DNA of 64,000 bases from Caldalkalibacillus uzonensis (GCF_030814135.1 NZ_JAUSUQ010000001.1:124001-188000); one strand, 5' to 3'. Positions 27,014 to 35,753 are shown, numbered from the stretch's first letter. The notes: generated by a model not told the origin, from the letters alone. Numbers and translations are program-made.

Positions 27014-27565
27014 CTATGGAACGACAAACAGATTTATGACAGGCAGTTTTATATTTGTTAACAGTAACAAAAACAAGTAGAGATTGATCATAACAAGAAC
27101 AAAGAGTATTCCCCGTTCAGTTAAGCTGCCGGTTCGAATGGAGAGGGGAAAGGCAAATCGTTTTTTATAAGGATATAATAAAGCCACCCCTCCCTTGGTC
27201 ATAAAATCTCCTGCCACATGGCAGGCAACGCCAAGGGTCCAACCCAGCGCATAAACAGGATGGACATCTAAAGCCTGTGTAACCCACAAACTGCTAACTC
27301 CCATGATAACAATAAAAAGCAGGGAATGGGTGAACCCACGGTGGCTAAACAATACACTGATGAAGGCAGACAGAAACCACAACTTGCGTCCTAACCGGGA
27401 GCGGAATTTATCAATATCGGGAAAAATGCTGCCTATGAGCACTAAAATGAGAAAAAAACCATAACTTAAAGGATCAGTAAAAGGGAGCGTACCCGATGAT
27501 TGCATAAACATAATAGTCAGCAGGCCCCACATCAGGCCAAATGATTCATGTGTTGAGGCAACCAA
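27014..27565 (-). CDS. YdjM-type membrane-bound metal-dependent hydrolase (DUF457 family)
   Basis: A 183-residue membrane protein of the DUF457/YdjM superfamily. It begins STHESFGLMWG (metal-binding His in the first segment). GSIFPDIDKFRS follows (about residues 48-59), then FSHRGFTHSLLF (about 76-87) and CHVAGDFMTKGG (about 124-135), which together supply the expected His/Asp ligands. The true start is the TTG at 27565, 7 bases after GAAAGGAG. The longer open frame adds 38 residues unlike the family. In Bacillus YdjM is linked to LexA-regulated and cell-wall genes, but no LexA box is seen here. Confidence 0.8.
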   Translation of the reverse strand: MVASTHESFGLMWGLLTIMFMQSSGTLPFTDPLSYGFFLILVLIGSIFPDIDKFRSRLGRKLWFLSAFISVLFSHRGFTHSLLFIVIMGVSSLWVTQALDVHPVYALGWTLGVACHVAGDFMTKGGVALLYPYKKRFAFPLSIRTGSLTERGILFVLVMINLYLFLLLLTNIKLPVINLFVVP

Positions 27566-27675
27566 GCTGAATCTCCTTTCAACCCACTTACTTTGATGGA
27601 CAAAACAAAAAATATTCCACCCTGACGCTACCGTGTCATGGGTGGATTGAACAGTTTGGCATGTTGTGCAATGCT

Positions 27676-28494
27676 TCAAGCATGTGAGGAATTATTTAGA
27701 GCAAGATGGTTAATAGAGCCAACATATTGATTCAACTTAAATCCTTGACGGATAGCCAGTGTAATGTATTTTTTGGCTTGATGCACAGCTACCTTAACAG
27801 AAGCTCCTTTAGCCAGCTCAGCAGCAATGATGGCTGCAAATGTACAACCGGCGCCGTGAGTATATGCCGTATCCACCCGGTCCCACTCCAAAAGTTCAAA
27901 AGACTGGCCATCATACAAAAGATCAACTGCCTTATCATTTTTTAATTTTCCGCCTTTGATGACTACGTAACGGGGGCCTAATTGATGAATGATTGTTGCT
28001 GCCTCTTTCATATCATCGATGGAATTAATAGCAGGGCGTTGGCTCAACTGTGCGGCCTCAAACAAATTAGGCGTAACAACGGTTGCTTTTGGCACAAGCA
28101 CGTCCCTTAAACTGGCAGCAGCGTCAGGATTAACAGGTTCGTCAGCCCCTTTACATACCATTACTGGATCAACAACAACACGGTCAAGTTGATGACGGTC
28201 AATAGTTTCAGCGACCAGTTCGATGATTTCAGAGGTCGGCAGCATACCTGTTTTTACAGCATCAACACCAATGCCGGAAAGCACCGTGTTTAGTTGTGCT
28301 TGCACTGTTTCTGCGGGAAGAGGGTAGACAGCATGGAACCAATTGCGGTCAGGGTCCTGTGCCACGATTGTGGTCAGTGCTGTCAAACCGTATACGTAGC
28401 GGGACTGAAAAGCTTTAAGATCGGCTTGGATGCCTGCTCCTCCACTCGTATCTGAGCCAGCGATGGTCAAGGCTTTATACACTTTCGTGTCCAT
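27676..28494 (-). CDS. thiD: Hydroxymethylpyrimidine/phosphomethylpyrimidine kinase
   Basis: A 272-residue ribokinase-fold enzyme that phosphorylates HMP and HMP-P in thiamine synthesis (some homologues act on pyridoxine). TIAGSDTSGGAGIQADLKAF is near residues 9-28, and the catalytic/anion-hole segment YTHGAGCTFAAIIAAELAKG is near 212-231. ATG 28494 is chosen since AAAGGAGA is 7-8 bases upstream; a TTG 24 bases earlier is less likely. The preceding YdjM-like gene starts about 110 bases downstream on the same strand. No TPP riboswitch is visible upstream. Confidence 0.92.
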   Translation of the reverse strand: MDTKVYKALTIAGSDTSGGAGIQADLKAFQSRYVYGLTALTTIVAQDPDRNWFHAVYPLPAETVQAQLNTVLSGIGVDAVKTGMLPTSEIIELVAETIDRHQLDRVVVDPVMVCKGADEPVNPDAAASLRDVLVPKATVVTPNLFEAAQLSQRPAINSIDDMKEAATIIHQLGPRYVVIKGGKLKNDKAVDLLYDGQSFELLEWDRVDTAYTHGAGCTFAAIIAAELAKGASVKVAVHQAKKYITLAIRQGFKLNQYVGSINHLALNNSSHA

Positions 28495-28618
28495 ACTTTC
28501 ATCTCCTTTAGTATCCAAACTCTAGCATCATTATTATTTTAACATTGGACTATCCGTGTTTCGACCATTGTTTGTAATGGAGAAGAGGAATGGACGGGGA
28601 GGAGGGGGATTTTATGTT

Positions 28619-28705
28619 TTATTCGGAAACCGTCTCCCCCTTAAAAATGAAACTGAGAATTGTTAACGCCACCAACCAGAGTGAGAAACTAAGCAACCCT
28701 TCCAT
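28619..28705 (-). CDS. Candidate SOS-induced micro-membrane-peptide, 28 residues
   Basis: The minus-strand ORF MEGLLSFSLWLVALTILSFI... (28 residues, ending KGETVSE) is one hydrophobic helix (residues 4-21) with a short charged tail. It lies 30-70 bases downstream of three LexA boxes and a TATAAT. A strong GAGGAGG (28727-28721) is 7 bases from ATG 28713, which is in another frame (16 codons), and 15 from ATG 28705. One extra G in the GGG at 28699-28697 would fuse the two into a 31-residue peptide with ideal spacing. Size, topology and control resemble the SOS peptides SidA of Caulobacter and TisB of E. coli; no sequence homology is claimed. Confidence 0.45.
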   Translation of the reverse strand: MEGLLSFSLWLVALTILSFIFKGETVSE

Positions 28706-28734
28706 TCAATCATTGAATTTCCTCCTCACTAAAC

Positions 28735-28784
28735 AAAACGTATGTTCCAGGAATATATGTTCCAGAACGTTTGTTCTTATTATA
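28735..28784 (-). promoter_or_regulatory. Triple LexA-box promoter for the micro-peptide
   Basis: Three SOS-box-like palindromes lie 14-15 bp apart: AAAC-GTAT-GTTC (28736-28747), GAAT-ATAT-GTTC (28751-28762) and GAAC-GTTT-GTTC (28765-28776). The last is a full match to GAAC-N4-GTTC; the others have one mismatch. A minus-strand TATAAT at 28784-28779 places the start of transcription inside the third box. The arrangement predicts tight LexA repression of the minus-strand transcript. Confidence 0.72.
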
Positions 28785-28879
28785 CAAAAAGCATAGGAAA
28801 AAGGAAAGAGAAAATTAAATATTAATACTCAAATTTTTAACTGGAGATACTCTATACAAAACCAAAAAGTTGGAAAGGA

Positions 28880-29488
28880 TAATGGTCGTTTATGAAACAC
28901 ATTTGAAGTATGTAATCGCCGCAGTTACTATACGGAAGGGGGCACAGGCGAAATTCTGTTCTCCCACTACGGTGATATTTCCCTTATACCTGTAATGAAA
29001 CAGGTTGGGCCGGTGCTCAGGTTTCTGCCCTCACTTTGGCTCCGGATGAAAAATATCAGGCGGGAACAGTGATTGTAGATGTCTATCCGGATGTAAACAT
29101 ATTGAACTTTGCTCATACATCAAAACAAGAAACACGCCAGATTATTTCTGTTGTGTGACGAGCATGATAAAAACTTGATTAAAGTTTAAGGAGAGATTCC
29201 GCTTGGTGCCCCTGCTTATAGAGCCAGAGTGAGTGTGGAGGATCCAACTTGTTATGCTCAGTTAACATCTTATTAAAAATTAAAAGAAATTGGCAGTTGG
29301 TAAAAGTACACGTTAAAACCGGGGCGTTAACAACAAAATCATCTCTATCTGGATATGTGACAACCCGAGATGATCACTGGCTGATTTTCTCAATAATTAT
29401 GATCAATAACTTTACAGGAGACTCATCCGAAATGAAACAAATTGAAGATCAAATCGTATTGCGCCTAGCTGAATTTAGCTTAGAATAA
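28880..29488 (+). pseudogene. Remnant of an S13 D-Ala-D-Ala carboxypeptidase/endopeptidase (PBP4/DacB type)
   Basis: Translated pieces in shifting frames match the C-terminal half of DacB-type enzymes. First QVSALTLAPDEKYQAGTVIV (about 29010-29070), then EIPLGAPAYRARVSVEDPT (about 29190-29255), then VHVKTGALTTKSSLSGYVTT (from about 29300; KTG is the third penicillin-binding motif) running to the end of the 29249-29488 frame. The Ser-x-x-Lys nucleophile region is gone and there are several stops and shifts. A peptidoglycan hydrolase gene was lost here by deletion and drift. Confidence 0.75.
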
Positions 29489-29520
29489 AAAAACTGAAGT
29501 TAGATTGGACCAATAGCATA

Positions 29521-29693
29521 GAACGCAAAAGTTAGGAATGCAAAAAACAAATATTAATATTAATTTGGAAAAAGTGACCCCAAATAAAGGCCACTTAAAG
29601 CTTTTCAGTTGAGTCCGATAATATATATTATGTAAACTAATGAATAATAATGTTATCCTATTTGTTAAAGCTTGACGCGGGAGTTTTGCGTTC
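29521..29693. repeat. Short element bounded by a 10-bp inverted repeat
   Basis: GAACGCAAAA at 29521-29530 and TTTTGCGTTC at 29684-29693 face each other across about 150 AT-rich bases. A near-copy TAGGAATGCAAAA lies next to the left end and TAGGAACGCAAAA forms the right end. No coding content is evident. It may be a small non-autonomous insertion (MITE-like) at the end of the degraded coiled-coil gene, or chance. Confidence 0.3.
29569..29597 (-). terminator. Minus-strand terminator-like hairpin
   Basis: On the minus strand AAGTGGCC / GGTCACTT with a 7-9-base loop, followed by TTTTTCC. It lies downstream of the degraded minus-strand gene. Confidence 0.5.
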
Positions 29694-30151
29694 CTACATT
29701 TTTCATGCCACTTGAGTGATTTTAAATATTTCATAATCTTATCCTTTACTCTACTAGCCAACTTCTTATGTTCAAGAAATATCTGTTGTTTTTTTAATTT
29801 GTCTATTTTTTCTTTTGGATCTTCGAGAGTTTTTCATGATTTATACGTGATATCTCATCCTGGAGTGGTTTGATATTAATATTAATAGGTTGAACATTAA
29901 GTACAAACTCAATATTTTTTAATTTATTTATTACGTCTTCTATAAAATGATAATAAATTTTCAATTCATCTTCTAATCTTTTGTGATATTCAGGTAACTG
30001 TTCTAACAAGTATCTTACTACTGTATTATCTTCTTCCATGTTCAACTTTTTAATTTGTTTAAGCTCTGAAATTTTACGTTCGATTTTTTGTTTAGAGATA
30101 TTTAATTCCTCTTCAGCTTTACTTTCAAGAAAGTGCTAATCCCTTACTCAT
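29655..30151 (-). pseudogene. Broken gene for a coiled-coil protein of unknown family
   Basis: The clearest open piece (30045-29803) reads MNMEEDNTVVRYLLEQLPEY... and is helical, Lys/Glu-rich and coiled-coil-like. Upstream in the same frame are KAEEELNISKQKIERKISEL and a stop. A one-base shift joins this to ATG 30151 (MSKGLAL). Downstream, one missing A near 29828 separates it from DPKEKIDKLKKQQIFLEHKK and KLASRVKDKIMKYLKSL. Repairing both shifts gives one protein of about 160 residues. It follows DUF3307 directly. I do not recognise the family. Confidence 0.4.
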
Positions 30152-30156
30152 AGTCC

Positions 30157-31038
30157 CTACCCTAAGAGCATACTTCTTACGGAAACAAGGATGAAACCAA
30201 TCAAAAAGGCGATTGAAAAACTGGCAAAAGTGCCGACAATGTAATAATCACTTGTTTTATTATTCAGTTCCTTAAAGCGTCCAATAGACTTAATTGCCAC
30301 CAAGAGTGCAATTAATTGATATTGATTGATGAGCATGGCAAAGATAATGATGAGCCTTTCAATATTTCCGATTACTTTTCCATATCTTTTAAGTTCTTCT
30401 TTGCGATGATCTTCAAAATTGTCGCTACGATCATAAATCTCAGTTGTTGCGGCAACTTCATTCCGACCGAGCTGCTCAATGATTGGCCCTGTTTTGTCCT
30501 TTGGATTATAGTCAGTTTTTTCATTGGGTAAATTAATGATCAACAGGGACAATTCCGTCCCCCCTCTTATCGAAAATAACATCGCTGCTGCAACAAGTAC
30601 GATATAAGCCAAAAGATTGATATGATTGACTGCTTCCAAAAACGGGTAATACATCATCACATACCCTATAACCCTATTAGCCCACGCGTTTAGCTCCGTG
30701 TTTGTCAGAAAAGGATACGCAGCGACGATGATGACAATACGGGCCAGCTGCTCGGATATCAACAATAATAATGACGTTAAAGGCTTATGGTCATTAGGAA
30801 AGCTGATTTTAATTTTATTTATGACAAAATGAAAAACAGCAATGATGAGGATAACGGCGAAAAGGGTCAGATTAAAAAAAGCACTCGTTAATATGAGAGA
30901 GCAAAGCAAAAAGGTCGTTGAGTGCCACAAAATGCTGAGATTGCTGTTACCCATATTTTTCAATTTATCGGTCGGAAAATAAAAATCTGCCAAAACATGA
31001 CTCAATAGAAACAGACTTATAATCAATATTTCAGACAT
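30157..31038 (-). CDS. DUF3307 family membrane protein
   Basis: A protein of about 293 residues with an N-terminal segment LLSHVLADFYFPTDKL (about residues 8-23), in which the His and Asp are typical of DUF3307. Hydrophobic helices occur at about 30-60, 95-115, 130-160, 230-250 and 270-290. DUF3307 genes often lie next to satD, as here (satD is about 100 bases upstream on the same strand). The role of the pair is not known to me; satD was first linked to acid tolerance in streptococci. ATG 31038 is preferred to 31047 on spacing from AAGGA. Confidence 0.78.
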   Translation of the reverse strand: MSEILIISLFLLSHVLADFYFPTDKLKNMGNSNLSILWHSTTFLLCSLILTSAFFNLTLFAVILIIAVFHFVINKIKISFPNDHKPLTSLLLLISEQLARIVIIVAAYPFLTNTELNAWANRVIGYVMMYYPFLEAVNHINLLAYIVLVAAAMLFSIRGGTELSLLIINLPNEKTDYNPKDKTGPIIEQLGRNEVAATTEIYDRSDNFEDHRKEELKRYGKVIGNIERLIIIFAMLINQYQLIALLVAIKSIGRFKELNNKTSDYYIVGTFASFSIAFLIGFILVSVRSMLLG

Positions 31039-31141
31039 TTTCCCCATTTCCTTATACCAATGTAAAAAATAAATAATAAATTCCAGAGATTATCATCATC
31101 AACAATAAACTGTAGCGTTTATTTTTTGCCAATGAGCGTTT

Positions 31142-31765
31142 TTATGCCCATTTTTCTTCTAAAAAACGCTTGATCACTTTTTGACTATGCTCAATCTCTT
31201 TGAAAAGTGCTTTTTGTAAAGTCACACTGACAGCACTCTGACTGATTTTTAGTTTTTCTGCTACTTTATATTGAGAGCCAAGCTCTTTGTATAAACCGAC
31301 AACCTCCTGTTGTCTTTTTGTTTGTGACTGTGTACAAGCTTCTGTAAACAGGATTAAGGCATTGATCAATTCATCCTCAGGAGAATCCGAAAAAAAACAT
31401 ATTGATGGTTTTTTTAATTTGGCTTTTTCAACCATTTTCCTCGCATACCAATACGCTGGACCATCCGATCCAATCGCTACCGTTTTAGAGAAACTCGTTT
31501 CCATTGAGCCGACGCCGATACCAAACACCAGATCCACCGGTTTCATTTTTTCCTTGATAAAATCTATAACGTCAAAACATATACTCGGAGTATATAATAA
31601 TCCCTGAAATTCGTCCCCCAGCGTTATTGTAAAGTACGAGGCTATATAAGCGTCATATTGATCATTGGCCATTTGTATTACAGATTGAAACTGTTCCTGA
31701 ACCTTTTTTCGGTTTTTGATGTTTTTGGAACCTACGATATCACCAATTATTGCACAATAATTCAT
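31142..31765 (-). CDS. satD: SatD family protein with C-terminal HTH
   Basis: A 207-residue protein with the SatD opening pattern CAIIGDIVGSKNIKNRKKVQ (about residues 4-23) and TLGDEFQGLL (about 49-58). The C-terminal third carries a sigma-70 region-4-like helix-turn-helix (GSQYKVAEKLKISQSAVSVT, about 168-187). Such proteins probably act as DNA-binding regulators. It pairs with the DUF3307 membrane protein downstream, suggesting a membrane/regulator module. Function is inferred only from family and context. Confidence 0.82.
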   Translation of the reverse strand: MNYCAIIGDIVGSKNIKNRKKVQEQFQSVIQMANDQYDAYIASYFTITLGDEFQGLLYTPSICFDVIDFIKEKMKPVDLVFGIGVGSMETSFSKTVAIGSDGPAYWYARKMVEKAKLKKPSICFFSDSPEDELINALILFTEACTQSQTKRQQEVVGLYKELGSQYKVAEKLKISQSAVSVTLQKALFKEIEHSQKVIKRFLEEKWA

Positions 31766-32000
31766 AAGAGAGCTCCTTACTTGTCCGATCTTTATCCATG
31801 TTTCCGACTATTATTTTATCACATACGCACAATGTTGTGATTTTGATCTCACTATCCATCTGTGGATTATAGGAACAATAAAAAGGAGCGAGATAAACCA
31901 TAATGTATTGAGGGAGAGTCTCGTATAAAGAGAGTGATGTATATGCCACTCTTATATATACCACTCTATTAGCTGTCCAAAAATCATACATTGTTAGTTT

Positions 32001-33457
32001 CTAGGTACCGCAAAAGGTTCGGTAAGGACGATCTGACGGTTCAGGCAATGTGGTGTACTCCTCCTGTTCAGGAGAGTGTGCGTACGGTTGTGAAAGAACG
32101 TTTAAAAGCCGCTCCAGCACGCTATAGTCTCCCTGATTCACTGCCGCTTCTAGTGCCTCTTCTACCCGGTGGTTACGTGAAATGACGGCAGGATTAGAGT
32201 GACGCATCAACTGCTGCGAGGCGTCCTTCGATTCAGGCTGCCTGTCTCGTCTCGCCTGCCACTGTTTTTGCCACTCTGCAAATTCTGTAGTCTGAAAAGG
32301 GCCGCATCCTCCAGCTTTTCAAAAGTTAATGCACGAAAGGTATTCGTATAGTCCGCACGATGCTTGTGCATCATACTGAGAAGTCCCTCAATTAAGGATT
32401 CATCCTCTGGTTCTTCATTAAAAATTCCCAGTTTTGCTCTCATGCCCGCGAGCCAATAGCGGCGGAAATGCTTAGTAAAGTCTGAAATCGCATCCTGGGC
32501 TATTTGGACGGCCTGCTCCTGATTGTCATGCAGCAACGGCAATAACGCTTCAGCGAATCTGGCCAGATTCCACAAAGCCATTGGCGGCTGATTTCCATAG
32601 GCGTAGCGACCGTGAATGTCAATGGAACTGAACACGGTTTCCGGGTCATAAGTATCCATGAAAGCACAAGGACCATAATCAATCGTTTCTCCGCTGATGG
32701 CCATGTTATCGGTGTTCATCACACCGTGGATAAAACCGACCAGCTGCCATTTGGCGATGAGCTCGGCCTGACGTCTGACTACTTCCTTAAGCAGCGAAAG
32801 ATATCGATTCTCATCCGCTTCAATATCGGGAAGATGTCTTTGTAACGTATAATCAGCGAGTGTTCGGAGTTCCTCAATGGTGCCCCAATTTGCAACGTAT
32901 TGAAAAGTGCCGACACGCAGATGACTGGCAGCTACACGGGTCAGAATGGCACCGGGCAGGTCGGTTTCGCGGATGACTGACTCACCGGTTGTCACCACGG
33001 CTAGACTGCGAGTGGTCGGAATGCCAAGTGCGTGCATCGCTTCGCTAATTAAGTATTCGCGCAGCATCGGCCCCAGTGCCGCCCGGCCATCCCCACCCCG
33101 GGAATATGGTGTTCTGCCTGAACCCTTTAGCTGAATATCAAAACGCTCGCCTTGGGGTGTCATTTGCTCGCCAAGCAGCACGGCCCGTCCGTCCCCTAAC
33201 ATCGTAAAATGCCCGAATTGGTGTCCTGCATATGCTTGTGCAAGCGGTACAGCCCCTTCCGGAATCTTGTTTCCAGCAAATGCCGCTACGCCGTCTTCCG
33301 TCCTCAGTGCAGCGGGATTCAAACCTAGGGACGTTGCTAACGAATCATTGAGAATAATCAACTTCGGCGCGCGTACAGGGGTTGGGTTGACAAGGCTGAA
33401 AAATGATTCCGGCAGACGGGCATAACTGTTGTCAAAATTCCATCCTGTTTCTGTTAT
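32001..33457 (-). pseudogene. selO: SelO/YdiU-family protein AMPylase, frameshifted and without a standard start
   Basis: SelO transfers AMP to Ser/Thr/Tyr of proteins. The open frame from 33457 reads [19 protein letters not shown] and continues with [31 protein letters not shown] and [12 protein letters not shown], all SelO signatures. Near 32295-32298 one T is missing on the minus strand; the next frame continues [17 protein letters not shown] and ends [14 protein letters not shown] at 32001. With one base restored the length is 485 residues, normal for the family. The codon where ATG is expected is ATA (33457-33455), and no ATG/GTG/TTG occurs upstream in frame before a TGA. Confidence 0.85.
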
Positions 33458-33552
33458 TGCTCCCTTTGTACTTTTGGCAACAAAATGAGTGGCATAACGC
33501 TGTTCAATGTCTGGGTTACAGGATAAGTCAGCTTTTCATGCAACTGAGGGGT

Positions 33553-33744
33553 GTCATGGGAGATTTACTCAAACTGGATGCAGGCATTATCGTCGATTTC
33601 CAGTTTTATGCGGATATGTGGTCCATACTGGGAGGATTTTCGCTTGGTGTTCTGCTGATTAGTATTGCCGGTTATGCGGGCGGATTGGGCTGGGCAGCGC
33701 TTCTCGGATGGTTCGCGATCAAGCTGAGGAGCCAATCCGCTTAA
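33553..33744 (+). other. Hydrophobic orphan reading frame, origin unknown
   Basis: A 63-codon frame, MGDLLKLDAGIIVDFQFYAD followed by two hydrophobic stretches rich in Gly and Ala, ending at TAA 33742-33744. It could be the C-terminus of a small membrane protein whose 5' part was lost, because upstream frames show no continuous homologue. It lies in the decayed interval between selO and the truncated response regulator. The following 250 bases hold another short plus-strand frame (33708-33998) that I cannot place. Confidence 0.25.
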
Positions 33745-33941
33745 AAGGTCAATTTAAAGTAAAATGGAAACCATTCAGTAAGTTACCCGTTGAAAAAAAT
33801 GGTGAGTTCAAATATATGCATGTGCAAATTTCACCACAAGAAAGAGATAACCGGCAAGTTGCTGCCCAATTCATTCAAACATCAGATGCCCAAAGTTCAC
33901 GGGAATGGGTTACTGGAGGTGAAAAAGTGAGAGATCATCGT

Positions 33942-34127
33942 CTATCTGAACGTCATCGAGTTGAAAAAACGGGGAATTTCGTTTTCCTCAACTCCTAGTC
34001 TGTCGGCGGCCACGTCCGAAAGGATCATTTCACCCGCTGCCAGCTTTTCCGGAAGGAGGGCTGCCCCTGTGGGATCAAAAGCTTGAGCTAAGTCGTGGGA
34101 AAAACCAAAAATGTAGACAGATGACAA
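33942..34127 (-). pseudogene. ABC-transporter permease (FtsX/MacB periplasmic type) remnant
   Basis: The minus-strand frame reads GFSHDLAQAFDPTGAALLPE, then KLAAGEMILSDVAADRLGVE, then NEIPRFFNS. The pattern of a leading residue block, 'G-x-M-I-L-S-D-x-A-A-x-R-L-G-V' and a following 'P' fits the extracytoplasmic domain of FtsX-like permeases. It is joined directly to the cut end of a response-regulator gene at about 34128, so an internal deletion probably removed the DNA-binding domain's end, a sensor kinase and an ATPase. The family call is tentative. Confidence 0.35.
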
Positions 34128-34653
34128 CGAATTCGGTTGGTGTCAAGGCTAATTCACGACCATGCAGGATCACCCGGTGTTCATCCCTCAGGATACGCAG
34201 CTCGCCCCGTTCCAGAACGCCCTGTTTGGCTTGTGAAGCTGCAGCGGAGGAAGTGCCCCTGGCCACGGGATGTGGGACATGGCCGTCAGGCTGCACACGC
34301 TGTAAAATCACCTTAATGCGGGTGGCCAGTTCTCTGAGTGAAAAAGGCTTGGTTATATAGTCATCGGCCCCCAATTCCAGCCCTAACAGTTTATCAATTT
34401 CATCTGTTTTAGCAGTCAAAAATATAATGGGTACCGTCGATCGGGCACGAATCTCCCGGCATACTTCCAGACCATCTCTCTCAGGAAGCATCCAATCCAG
34501 AGTCACCATATCAAAAGGCTGGTGAGTTGTGAAAATTTGCATCGCTTGTAATCCGTCCTCCGCAGGGTACACTTCCCATCCTTCCCGGCGAAAATAGTGG
34601 CATATATTATCCATGATTTTCGCTTCATCTTCCACGACGAGCATCTTCAACAC
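34128..34653 (-). pseudogene. OmpR-type response regulator truncated in its DNA-binding domain
   Basis: The receiver domain is complete (VVEDEAKIMDNI, phosphoacceptor Asp in MVTLDWMLPERDG at about residue 53, Lys in ITKPFSLREL at about 105). A linker rich in Ala/Ser follows, then the start of the winged-helix domain (VILHGRELALTPTEFVV). After that the frame passes into unrelated sequence (ICLHFWFF...) and stops at 34075. A full regulator would have about 40 more residues forming the recognition helix and wing. The protein probably cannot bind DNA. GTG 34653 or ATG 34644 is the start. Confidence 0.75.
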
Positions 34654-34789
34654 TGGTCACCTCTGTGTTTATTGATTTATCTTTGTATGTTCGACGCGGA
34701 TGCTCTGTTTCCTCCAGCCCTGCTGTTATTTCTGAAGCATCACCTATGTAAACGTATGTACTATGTAAGATGAAAGAATCATTCCAAAA

Positions 34790-34826
34790 AAGAACTCAAG
34801 GATTGTTACCCTGAGTTCTTTGTGAA
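34790..34826 (-). terminator. Terminator after the M48 protease gene
   Basis: Stem AAAGAACTCA / TGAGTTCTTT with a 13-base loop. On the minus strand it is followed by TTCTTTTTTGG, so it ends the protease transcript. Confidence 0.8.
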
Positions 34827-34883
34827 AGAAATGGATAATAATGTTTGACGCGTTATGTTAATAAGGAGAAATTCTTCTCATTT

Positions 34884-35753
34884 TCATACATTTGCTGCAA
34901 CAACTTTTTCTAATCTCGCTATTCTTTGGTCAGCATCAGGATGACTAGCAGCTAAATTTGCCCACAGTCCTTTTCCGGAACTTTGATCATGTTGGCTCAG
35001 GCTATCCAATACTGATATCAAGTGCTCACCATAGCCACAGCGACGTGCAAAATCATCGGCAAAATATTCATTTTGCCGGTTTGAATGCATGACAAGAAGA
35101 GTTCCAATTTTTGTCCATATCCAAATTAAACCCACCAGAATTAGGTCAACAAATATTGTGATAATAATCGGGGCTAAGCTTCTATAAACAGCACCTGCCA
35201 TAAAGCCAATGATATAGAATATTATACGATAAATAACAAAAATAGTTGCCACAATCAAATTTCCAACCGAAATGAATAATATGAGATCCGTATCCTTCTT
35301 TGACAAGTGGCCAAATTCATGAGCTAAAGTTGCTTTGATTTGCTCATCTGAATATTGTAAGAATCCTTTTGTCACACAGATTGTTTTTCTGCCAGTAGCA
35401 AAGGCGTTAGGCTCATTATCATTGGAAATAAATAGCTTCACATCTTGTGGAATAGATGGATCCAAAGCTCTAGCTCTTTCCTTTACTTCTTCAAATAGTG
35501 GCTGTAGTCTTTCAATATGCTCTCGCCTTACAAGTGGCTTACAACCGAGTTGCTTACGAAGAACCCATTCACCTACAGGAGATAGGGCAATTGTGAGAGA
35601 GAGTGCGTAAATGAATAAACCGGTAACTATACCTTGAGGATGGTCAAAACCACCGAAAAGAAAAATAACAAGAAGTATATTGAGTATGAGATAAATCCCT
35701 GCTCCCACATTTCTCTTTTCGATTAGAGTTCTTACAAAATCGGCTACATACAT
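34884..35753 (-). CDS. M48 family zinc metalloprotease (HtpX-like)
   Basis: A 289-residue membrane protease with two N-terminal helices (about residues 17-37 and 45-62). The zinc motif LAHEFGHLSKKDTDL lies near residues 142-156 (HExxH). Two further helices lie at about 160-185 and 205-230, and the third-ligand region NEYFADDFARRCG is near 237-249. HtpX-type enzymes remove misfolded membrane proteins. ATG 35753 has AGGAGG upstream. The gene stands alone within the decayed region but shows no damage. Confidence 0.85.
   Translation of the reverse strand: MYVADFVRTLIEKRNVGAGIYLILNILLVIFLFGGFDHPQGIVTGLFIYALSLTIALSPVGEWVLRKQLGCKPLVRREHIERLQPLFEEVKERARALDPSIPQDVKLFISNDNEPNAFATGRKTICVTKGFLQYSDEQIKATLAHEFGHLSKKDTDLILFISVGNLIVATIFVIYRIIFYIIGFMAGAVYRSLAPIIITIFVDLILVGLIWIWTKIGTLLVMHSNRQNEYFADDFARRCGYGEHLISVLDSLSQHDQSSGKGLWANLAASHPDADQRIARLEKVVAANV

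Noticed and set aside
27566-27679. The 38-residue N-terminal extension of the YdjM-like frame
   Set aside because: It is rich in Cys and Trp, unlike the family, while a TTG with a well-placed GAAAGGAG gives the expected N-terminus.
28590-28796. A 68-codon plus-strand frame over the LexA-box region
   Set aside because: It runs antisense through the micro-peptide, the three LexA boxes and a TATAAT, has no family-like sequence, and its ribosome binding site is weak.
33708-33998. A 96-codon plus-strand frame after the hydrophobic orphan
   Set aside because: No recognisable motif, overlaps the minus-strand permease remnant, and lies in a decayed interval. I could not support it as a gene.
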